Source: Hyalangium gracile (GTDB taxonomy: Bacteria > Myxococcota > Myxococcia > Myxococcales > Myxococcaceae). Taken from it: a stretch of 64,000 nucleotides of DNA. The stretch's first letter is position 1, and every line of letters begins with the position of its first letter. Positions 35,084 to 43,200 of this stretch are shown here, piece after piece. Location: assembly GCF_020103725.1 (NCBI RefSeq), contig NZ_JAHXBG010000002.1, positions 558,001 to 622,000 of the forward strand, read 5' to 3'. The notes under the pieces were generated by a model, which saw nothing but the letters and a program-made list of their open reading frames with translations, had not been told where the DNA came from and made no database searches. The position numbers were made by a program, and so were the translations under genes.

Positions 35084-35851
35084 ATGCCAGGAAGAGTGGA
35101 AGGCAAGGTAGTGATGGTGACGGGCGGCGCGTCAGGGCTCGGCGCGGCCTCGGTGCGGATGCTCGTGCGCGAGGGCGCGCGCGTGGCCATCACGGACCTG
35201 AACGAGCAGGCGGGCCAGGCCCTCGCGAAGGAGCTGGGCATGGCCACGCGCTTCTGGCGCCTGGACGTCACCCGCGAGGAGGACTGGACCCCGGCGGTGG
35301 ATGCGGTGCTGGCGACCTTCGGCCGGCTGGACGTGATGGTGAACAACGCGGGCGTCGGCATCGTCAAGGACGTGGAGACGATCTCGCTCCAGGAGTGGCG
35401 GTGGGTGCACTCGGTGAACCAGGACGGTGTGTTCCTGGGCTGCAAGCAAGCCATCCGCGCCATGCGGCAGTGCGGCGCCAAGGGCTCCATCATCAATATG
35501 AGCTCCGTGGCGGCGCTGGTGGGGTCGGCGGCCTTCCCCGCCTACTGCTCCAGCAAGGCCTCCGTGCGCCTGCTCACGAAGTCCGTGGCGCTGCACTGCG
35601 CGCAGAAGGGCTACGACATCCGCTGCAACTCCGTCCACCCCGTGTACGTGGAGACGCCCATGCTGGACAAGCTGGCCAGCGTGATGGGTGATGCCGCCGC
35701 GGCCAAGGAGAGGCTGGGCAAGAGCATTCCCCTGGGGCGCCTGGGGCAGCCGGACGAGGTGGCGCACGCCGTCGTGTACCTGGCCTCGGACGAGTCCTCG
35801 CTGATGACGGGCTCGGAGCTGGTGCTCGACGGCGGCATGACGGCGATGTGA
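35084..35851 (+). CDS. SDR-family NAD(P)-dependent oxidoreductase
   Basis: The 255-aa classical short-chain dehydrogenase has the cofactor motif TGGASGLG, an Asp ending beta-2 (ITDLNEQ) that favours NAD, the NNAG motif, and the catalytic Ser-Tyr-Lys set (MSSVAAL then YCSSK). The C-terminal GSELVLDGGMTAM is standard. Close relatives act on secondary alcohols, hydroxysteroids or cyclic ketones; the substrate is unknown. GGGAGAA sits just before the ATG. It converges on the M15 peptidase gene. Confidence 0.92.
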   Translation: MPGRVEGKVVMVTGGASGLGAASVRMLVREGARVAITDLNEQAGQALAKELGMATRFWRLDVTREEDWTPAVDAVLATFGRLDVMVNNAGVGIVKDVETISLQEWRWVHSVNQDGVFLGCKQAIRAMRQCGAKGSIINMSSVAALVGSAAFPAYCSSKASVRLLTKSVALHCAQKGYDIRCNSVHPVYVETPMLDKLASVMGDAAAAKERLGKSIPLGRLGQPDEVAHAVVYLASDESSLMTGSELVLDGGMTAM

Positions 35852-35867
35852 GCCGGCGGGGCGGGGC

Positions 35868-36668
35868 TCAGCCTTCCCGGCACGCCGGGTCGAGCAGCTC
35901 GGGGCGGTACTCGAAGTGCATGGTGTCGTAGTGGTACCAGCGCCCGCCCCAGATGAAGCCCTCCGCCTCGAAAGCGTCCACGATGACCTGGGGGATGCGA
36001 TTCTCCCAGCGCACCGGGCTCTTCGGCTTCGCCCACTCCCAGTAATGGGAGCGCGCCACGTTCAGGTCGATGGACACGCCATACGAGTGGGCGCTCTGGC
36101 GGTTCGTGTTGGCGATCTTCCGCCAGTTGAAGGTGCCGCCCACGTTGGTGAGGAAGGGGCGCAGCGCCGGCTCCTTCTCCAGCACCGCCGCGAGCCGCTG
36201 CTCCACCCGCGCGAAGACGGGCGCCACCTTGCGGTGCACCTTGAGCTTCTGCCCCAGGAAGGTGATGCCCACCACGTCCACCTGCTCCTCGGACGCGCCG
36301 TAGGCCGCGTGGAACAGCGGATCGAAGCGGAAGCGCCCGGGGTCCTCGTTCTCCCGCGTCACCGGAGCGATGGGGCCCGCCCGGTAGGGAATGGAGAACG
36401 TGTCCTCCAGATCGGGCGCGTCGAGCTTCTCCTCGAAGGACTTCGTGCGCCCGTCATCGAACGGGTACGTCTTGCCCCCGGGCAGCCGAGCCTTCCACTC
36501 GCCGTCCACCCGCACCGGCTCCACCGGGTACCACTTCGCCAGGCAGGCCAGCGCGCGAGGAGGAGCCTCCGCCGGAGCCTCGCTCCCCTCCCCCGCCGTG
36601 GCCGCCACGGGCCCTCCGAGCGACAGCAGCAGCAGGACACTTCGGAGAGGCCGAGCCAGGACGGGCAT
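35868..36668 (-). CDS. Exported M15-family (VanY-like) peptidase
   Basis: The 266-aa precursor carries a signal peptide (MPVLARPLRSVLLLLSL up to AATA). The C-terminal domain has the M15 zinc site: SAHSYGVSIDLNV supplies His and Asp, and the later WYHYDTMHFEYRPELL supplies the second His, as in D-Ala-D-Ala carboxypeptidases and L,D-type muralytic enzymes. It probably trims peptidoglycan peptides in the periplasm. The frame extends to a GTG at 36701, but the ATG at 36668 places the signal peptide best. It is last in an operon with the kinase-TPR and CapA-like genes, which suggests an envelope-related role for the group. Confidence 0.85.
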   Translation of the reverse strand: MPVLARPLRSVLLLLSLGGPVAATAGEGSEAPAEAPPRALACLAKWYPVEPVRVDGEWKARLPGGKTYPFDDGRTKSFEEKLDAPDLEDTFSIPYRAGPIAPVTRENEDPGRFRFDPLFHAAYGASEEQVDVVGITFLGQKLKVHRKVAPVFARVEQRLAAVLEKEPALRPFLTNVGGTFNWRKIANTNRQSAHSYGVSIDLNVARSHYWEWAKPKSPVRWENRIPQVIVDAFEAEGFIWGGRWYHYDTMHFEYRPELLDPACREG

Positions 36669-36724
36669 GGGACGCGTGAGCACCCGAGCATGCTGCCACA
36701 CTCGTGCGCGCCGTGCCGGCCGCC

Positions 36725-37633
36725 TCAGCGGATGCGCACCCGGCCTGCCTGGATGCGCGCGTCGCTGCCGAGATCGTCGGAGAGGCTCTCGATGAGCTGC
36801 GCCACGCCTGGATCGTCCTCCGCGCGCCGAGGTGGCTCGCGCAGGCCGGCGCGCAGCGGCACCGCCTCCACGTCCACGGCGGCTCCCGTGGCGTCGATGC
36901 GGAAGCGCAGGACATAGGCATCCCGCTCGTCCGTACAGCTACAGGAGAACGCCAGGTTGCCCAGGGAGTACGCGATGACCCCGCGCCCGCGCCGCTCGAT
37001 GCCCTGCGGCGTGTGAGGACCGTGGCCGAGCACCGCCGTGGCCCCCGCGTCGATGAGCCGAGCCGCCAGCCTGCGCTGCTCCCTCGTGGGCAGCAGGGCT
37101 CCGGCGCGCCCCCAGTGCAGCGACACGAGCACCGGCCCCGCCGCGCGTGACTCGCGGACCCGGGCCTCCAGCGCGGAGGCCTCCGACTCGGTCCACTTGT
37201 CGGACAGGTTGCGCGCGATGAGCCGCACCCGGCGCTCCCGGACGCTCCACTCCGCCTCCGTGGAGGCCGTGGCCACCTGGAGGCCCCGGGCTCGCAGGTG
37301 CGCCACCGTCTCCGTGAGCCCCTGCTCGCCCTGGTCCAGCGCGTGGTTGTTCGCCAGCGACACCACGTCCACGCGGCCCTCGAGCCAGCCCGCCACCCGG
37401 GGGGGCGCGTTGAACTTCAGCGCCCCGACCGGCGTCCCGTCCTCGGCCAGCCCGGACTCCCGGCCCGATGCCGTGAGCGGGCCCTCCAGGTTGACGAACC
37501 GCACGTCCCCCTGGAGCAGCGTGCCCAGCGCCGCCACCTGCGCCTCGGGCGTGCTGGCGCCAGTCTGCAGATCTCCGCCGGCGGAGACGGTGATCGGCGC
37601 GGCCCCCAGGCACAGCAGCAGGAGCAGTCCCAT
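36725..37633 (-). CDS. CapA-family protein (exported metallophosphatase fold)
   Basis: The 302-aa product begins with a signal peptide (MGLLLLLCLGAAPITVSA) and carries the CapA hallmarks in order: GGDLQTG, FVNLEGPLT, VVSLANNHALDQG, LVSLHWG, VLGHGPHTPQGIE and YSLGNLAF. CapA/PgsA-like proteins are linked to capsular poly-gamma-glutamate synthesis but also occur without that system, and no CapB/CapC genes are present here. It abuts the kinase gene with no bases between the kinase stop codon and this ATG, implying translational coupling. A cell-wall or surface-polymer role alongside the M15 peptidase is inferred. Confidence 0.88.
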   Translation of the reverse strand: MGLLLLLCLGAAPITVSAGGDLQTGASTPEAQVAALGTLLQGDVRFVNLEGPLTASGRESGLAEDGTPVGALKFNAPPRVAGWLEGRVDVVSLANNHALDQGEQGLTETVAHLRARGLQVATASTEAEWSVRERRVRLIARNLSDKWTESEASALEARVRESRAAGPVLVSLHWGRAGALLPTREQRRLAARLIDAGATAVLGHGPHTPQGIERRGRGVIAYSLGNLAFSCSCTDERDAYVLRFRIDATGAAVDVEAVPLRAGLREPPRRAEDDPGVAQLIESLSDDLGSDARIQAGRVRIR

Positions 37634-40087
37634 TCAGACGGACCAGATGGACTCGACGCGGGTGCGCACCTTGAGCCGCCCCTCGTTGAAGCCGGGGAGC
37701 GAGCGCATGGCGGTGAGTGCCGGGCAGCGATCAATCCACTCCAGATCGATGAGCGCCGTGTTCGCCGCCCGCTGGAAGTACGTCAGCGCGAGCTCCGGAC
37801 GATCCGTCAGGCACAGCACCTCCGTCGCGAGCTGACAGAGCATCGACGCGAACCTCGGGCTCACCAGGCCCCCGAGCACCATGTCGAAGCTCACCATCGT
37901 CTCCTCCACCGGCACCTCTCCCAGGACGGCGGACGCGTAGAGCTCCGTGTTGCGCGCGAGTGAGTTCGGCTCGTGGCGCAGCTCGATCCGGCACCGCTGC
38001 ACCTCCTCGAGATCCCGCTTCCACGCGGCGATCCGCATGCGCAGGAGGAGCGACGGCAGGCGGAGGAATGGAAAGGCCGCCAGCTTCTCGAGCGCCTCGC
38101 GGTACTCCTCCATCTGCCCCCGGAGCGCGCTGCAGCGGGCGATCTCGTACTGGGCGCTGGACATGGTGGGGTCCAGCTCGAAGGCCGTGCGCAGGCGCTG
38201 CAGCCCCTCGTCCGCCCGGCCCGCCTCGCACTGCAGGCTCCCGAGGTACTGCAGGGCTCCGGCGCAGGTCGGCGCCGCGTCCAGCACGGCCCGGAGCGCC
38301 ACCACCGCCCCCCGCCAGTTGCCCTCCTGGGTGGCTCGCATGGACCTGGCCAGGAGCGTGTCCACCAGCTCCGGGGCCTGCTGGTTGGCGCGCTCCATGC
38401 TGGCCATGGACACGGACAGCCAGGTCTGCTGCTGCTCCGGCGAGCGCATGAACCACGTCCGCATGGTGGCCAGGGCGTGCAGGCCGATGGCCGGCAGGAA
38501 GCCGGGCGCCCGCGCGATGCACTCTTCCAGCGGCCCGAGCACGTCGTCCGGGAGCACCCGGGGCGCCGAGCTGGCCTGCACCAGCGCCTGACGGTAGAGC
38601 GACTCCACCTCGGGCGTCGCGTGCGCGCGGTACGCGGCGATGAGCAGCTCGCAGCGCAGCGCCTCCGTCATCCGCCGCCCCAGCCGATCCTGGAGCGCGA
38701 ATGCGTCCTCTCCCGAGTCCTCGAAGCGCCCGTTCCAGAGCTGCACGCCGGAGGCGACCTCCACCAGCCGCAGCGAGACGCGCACCATCTTCCCGAGGCT
38801 CTGCACCGTGCCGTCGACCATGAGCTCCACGCCCAGCTCACGCCCCACCACGCGGGGATCCCGCTCGCTGCGGAAGCGCGCCGTCGCCCCGCTGCTCTGC
38901 ACCCGCACGCCCCGGGTGCGGGACAGGATGTCGATCAGCCCTTCCGTCACCCCGTCTCCCAGGTATTCCTGCTCCTTGGGGCCGATGAAGCGCAGCGGCA
39001 GCACGGCCAGCCCCTGCATTCCGGAGCGGCTCGTCGTCCGCGGCGTCTGCCGGGGCGAAGGCGTGCCGGCCAGAGCACCCGCGCCCTGAGCGGAGACGGG
39101 GATGCTCGGAGTCACGGGCCCCGGGGCCTGGAAGCCGGGGATGGGCGTGCTCGCATGGGTGGTCAGCTCCACCGCCTCGCCCATGGAGCCCAGCCAGGTC
39201 CGCAGCACCGTGGCCACCTCGTGCGCTCCGGCGGGGCGCTCTGAGGGCTCCCGCGCCAGGCACTCGCGCACCAGGTGGGCCAGCGCATCCGGAACGCCGG
39301 GGCGGCCCGCCGGATCTGGCGGAGGCTGCCTCAGCCGCGCGAAGGCCACCGCCATTGGCGAGTCCCCGGTGAAGGGCGCCTCGCCGGTGAGCATCTCGTA
39401 GAGCAGCAGCCCCACCGCGTACAGATCCGAGCGCGCCTCCACCTCGCCGCCCTCGAGCTGCTCCGGGGACATGTACATGGGCGTGCCCACCATGCCCTGC
39501 GTGCGCGAGGCCGACTCTCCCGCCATGGCCCGGGCAATGCCGAAGTCGGTGAGCACCACCCGGCCGCCCTTCTCCACGAGCACGTTGGCCGGCTTCAGGT
39601 CCCGGTGCACCACACCGGCCGCGTGAGCCGCGGCCAGCCCCTCGCACACCGCCAGTGCGATCCGCGCCGCTCGCACCGCTCCCAGCGCCCGCTCCCGCAC
39701 CAGCAGCGACTGCAGATCCTCCCCCTCCACGTACTCCATGGTCAGGAAGAGGTGGCCCCCGTGCTCGCCCAGATCGTGCGTGCGCGCCACGTGGGGGTGG
39801 GAGATGCGCCGGGCCAGTCGGACCTCGCGGCGGAAGCGCTCCAGCAGATCGGCTCGCTGCTCGGCCTCCAGCTCCAGCATCTTCAGGGCGACGACATCGC
39901 CCACCAGGGTGTCACGCGCCCGATAGACGGTGCCCATGCCGCCACGGCCGATCTTCCCCAGCAGCATGTAGCGCCCGGCGAAGACACCCTCGCCCTCCGC
40001 GCTCGCTGCTGGCGACGGCCCTGGCTTCGCCAGGACGGTGTCATTGCTGCCTTGCGGAGCGTTGGCTCCCTCATGTTCCTCGGACAC
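37634..40087 (-). CDS. Ser/Thr protein kinase with TolB-like and TPR regions
   Basis: The 817-aa protein has a complete kinase domain (about 38-300: LGKIGRGGMGTVY, VALKML, VVHRDLKPANVL, LTDFGIARA, GTPMYMSPEQ). A Pro/Ser-rich linker follows, then a TolB/adenylate-cyclase-associated type module (about 375-490; LAVLPLRFIGPKEQEYLGDGVTEGL) and a TPR-like helical C-terminus. No membrane helix is visible. The frame extends upstream to 40375, but that would overlap the divergent giant-kinase gene, so a GTG at 40087 just before the domain is chosen. It heads an operon with CapA-like and M15 genes, so its signalling may concern the envelope. It shares a 181-bp divergent promoter region with the 40269 gene. 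Confidence 0.87.
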   Translation of the reverse strand: MSEEHEGANAPQGSNDTVLAKPGPSPAASAEGEGVFAGRYMLLGKIGRGGMGTVYRARDTLVGDVVALKMLELEAEQRADLLERFRREVRLARRISHPHVARTHDLGEHGGHLFLTMEYVEGEDLQSLLVRERALGAVRAARIALAVCEGLAAAHAAGVVHRDLKPANVLVEKGGRVVLTDFGIARAMAGESASRTQGMVGTPMYMSPEQLEGGEVEARSDLYAVGLLLYEMLTGEAPFTGDSPMAVAFARLRQPPPDPAGRPGVPDALAHLVRECLAREPSERPAGAHEVATVLRTWLGSMGEAVELTTHASTPIPGFQAPGPVTPSIPVSAQGAGALAGTPSPRQTPRTTSRSGMQGLAVLPLRFIGPKEQEYLGDGVTEGLIDILSRTRGVRVQSSGATARFRSERDPRVVGRELGVELMVDGTVQSLGKMVRVSLRLVEVASGVQLWNGRFEDSGEDAFALQDRLGRRMTEALRCELLIAAYRAHATPEVESLYRQALVQASSAPRVLPDDVLGPLEECIARAPGFLPAIGLHALATMRTWFMRSPEQQQTWLSVSMASMERANQQAPELVDTLLARSMRATQEGNWRGAVVALRAVLDAAPTCAGALQYLGSLQCEAGRADEGLQRLRTAFELDPTMSSAQYEIARCSALRGQMEEYREALEKLAAFPFLRLPSLLLRMRIAAWKRDLEEVQRCRIELRHEPNSLARNTELYASAVLGEVPVEETMVSFDMVLGGLVSPRFASMLCQLATEVLCLTDRPELALTYFQRAANTALIDLEWIDRCPALTAMRSLPGFNEGRLKVRTRVESIWSV

Positions 40088-40268
40088 GGCCGGCGGAGTG
40101 TACCGCCCTGGCCCCCTTCCCGCCCAGCAAACCACCGTCCGGGTAGGCAATGACCTGCCTCGAAGCCAGCCGCTACCCGAGCAGCCGGGGGAGCCCGACG
40201 TTTCCCCATGCCTCGGTAGTAGGCTGTGGCCTGGGCGCGACCGCGAGAGGACGTAGGAGTCACGAGCC

Positions 40269-43200
40269 ATGCCACAGCGTGCGGGATACACCTTCCACGA
40301 GACACTCCACGAGAGCGCGCGCTCGATGCTCATCCGGGCCACACGGGAGCGGGATGAGTGCCCCGTCATCCTCAAGCTGCCCGGCAGCGACTACCTGGAC
40401 CGGCGCCGCACCCTGGAGATCCACCGCGAGCACGCCATCGCCCGCCGCGTCCAGGGCGAAGGCATCATCCGGGTGATCGGCCTCGAGGACCTCAGCGACC
40501 GGGTGGCCCTGGTGCTGGAGGACTTCGGAGGCCGCTCGCTGTCGCACCTGCTGGACGAGCGCGGCCCGCTGGATGTGGAGACGTTCCTCCAGTACGCCAT
40601 CCGCATCACCGCGGCCCTGGGCCACATCCACCGCCAGGGCGTCATCCACAAGGACATCAAGCCGCAGAACATCATCGCCAACCCCGACACGGGGATGCTG
40701 AAGATCGCCGACTTCTCCATCTCCGTGGCGCTCGAGGTGGAGGCGGTCAGCCCCGAGAGCCCCACCTACCTGACGGGAACCCTGGCCTACATGGCGCCCG
40801 AGCAGACGGGGCGCATGAACCGCGGCGTGGACTACCGAGCGGACTTCTATGCGCTGGGCGCCACCTTCTTCGAGCTGCTGACGAACCACCGGCCCTTCGA
40901 GGCCGAGACGCCGCTCGAGCTGCTGCACGCCCACGTCGCCCAGGTGCCGCCCTCGCCGCGCAAGCACGTCTCCACCATCCCAGAGTGCATCGCGGCCATC
41001 GTGCTCAAGCTGCTCGCCAAGGATCCCGCCGCCCGCTACCAGAGCGCCTGGGGCCTCATCGCCGATCTCGAGGAGTGCCAGCGCCGGCTCCAGGCCGGGG
41101 AGCCGCTCACGCCCTTCCCGCTCGGCACGATGGACCGGACGGTCCAGTTCCGCCTGCCCCAGGGGCTCTACGGGCGCGCCGCGGACATCGAGCTGCTGGC
41201 GTCGGCTCACGCGCGCGCCGTGGCGGGCCGTGGAGAGCTGCTGCTGATCTCCGGCTCGGCGGGCATCGGAAAGACTTCGCTCGTCAACGAGCTCCACCGG
41301 GTGACGGCGGCCAGCCATGGCCGCTTCACCTCCGGCAAGTGCGACCAGCTGCTGCGCGGCGTGCCGTTCGACGCCGTCCACCAGGCCCTGCGCGAGCTCG
41401 TGCGTCAGACGCAGGCCGAGGGTGAGGAGGAGACGGAGCGGGTGCGCCAGCGGCTGGACGCGGCGCTCGGGGTGAACGCGGCCGTGCTCGTGGAGGCAGT
41501 GCCGGAGACCCGCGCGCTGCTCGGCGAGCAGCCCCCCTCCGCGCCCCTGCCCGCCGCCGAGTCCAGGAACCGCCTCAACCGCGTGCTGGCCCGGGCGCTC
41601 CAGTCCTTCGCCACCGCCGAGCGCCCGCTCGTGCTCTTCCTGGATGACCTGCAGTGGGCGGACCTCGCCACGCTCACGCTCCTGCAGTCGCTGGCGCGGG
41701 ATCCGGACTGTCACCACCTGCTGCCCGTCGGCTCCTTCCGCGACACCGAGGTGCCACCCTCGCATCCGCTGGCCCTGGCGATGGACGAGCTGCGCGCCAC
41801 GGGCACGCCGGTCCGGGAGATCCACCTGGCGCCGCTCGCGCCCGAGGAGGTCGCGCGCATGGTCCGCGAGGCCACCGGCGTCGACAGCGGCCGCGCGCTG
41901 GAGTTCGGCCAGCTCATCCACTCGAGGACCGCGGGCAACCCCTTCTCCGTCCGCGAGTTCCTCCGCTTCCTGCACGACCAGGGGCTGATCCGCTACGAGA
42001 CGCGCACCGGCCGGTGGGAGTGGGATCTGGCCCAGATCGAGGCGCGAGAGATCCCCAGCGACGTGGCCGGGCTGATGGCCGAGGAGCTGCGGCGCCTGCC
42101 TCCGGAGACGGGGGAGCTGCTGCAGCTGGCGGCCTGCCTGGGGGTGGTGTTCAGCTTCAGGGATCTCGTCGTGGTCCACGGCCAGCCAGCACAGGAGACG
42201 GCCCGGAGGCTCTGGAGCGCGGTCGAGCGAGGCTTCGTGCTGCCGCTCCACAAGGACTACATGCTGCTGGATCCCCAGGGTGGCATCCCGCTGCCGGCGG
42301 ATCTCGAGGTGTCCTTCCGCTTCCTGCACGATCGGGTCCGCCAGGCGGCCTATGCCCTGCTGCCCACGGGCTCGCGGGCGGCTCACCACATCCACGTGGG
42401 CCTGCGGCTGATCGAGGAGGCCCGTGCCACGGGCACCCTGGAGGAGCGCGCCTTCGTCGTCCTCCCGCACCTCGCGTACGACCCGGACCGGGTGGGCCCC
42501 GCGGCGCTCCGGCTCGAGCTGGCCGACCTCCACCTGCGGACGGGGCGCCGCGCGAAGGCCTCGGGCGCGTACCGCACCGCCTGCGAGCTCTTCCGCACCG
42601 GCAGCGCGCTGCTGAACCCGTCCGCCTGGGAGCGTGAGTATGACCGGGCCTTCACGCTCCAGCTGGAGCTGGCCGAGTCCAGCTACCTGGCCGGTGAGTT
42701 CGACGCGGCCTCGCAGGGCTTCGCCACGCTGCTCTCGCAGGCCCGCAGCGCGGCCCAGAAGGCGAGCGTCCATGCGATGCAGGCGACGCTGAGCTCCCTC
42801 AACAGCCAGCACCAGGAGGCGATCCAGCTCGGCATCGCGGGCCTGCGCCTGCTGGGAGTGGACATACCGGCCACGGTGGATCTGGCGGCGCTCGGCGCGG
42901 AGCTGGGCGCCGTGGCGGAGGGGCTGGCGGGCCGCAAGCCGTCGGACCTGCTCGAGCTGCCGCGGATGAGGGATCCGAACGCGGAGCTGTCCATCCACCT
43001 GCTGGCCAGCATCGCGGCGTCGGCGTACATGGTGGACCAGAGCCTCTTCGCGCTGCTGGTGCTGCGGATCGTCCGGCTCTCGCTGGAGCATGGCAACAGC
43101 CGCTTCTCGGCGTTCGGCTACGTCATCTACGGCGTCCTCCTGGCGTCGGCGCTGGATGAGCCCGCGACGGGCCGGGAGTTCGGCCAGCTCGCCGTCGAGC

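Noticed and set aside
40088-40375. N-terminal extension of the kinase-TPR gene
   Set aside because: Ser/Arg/Pro-rich, overlaps the start of the divergent giant kinase gene, and the kinase domain begins about 40 residues after the GTG at 40087.
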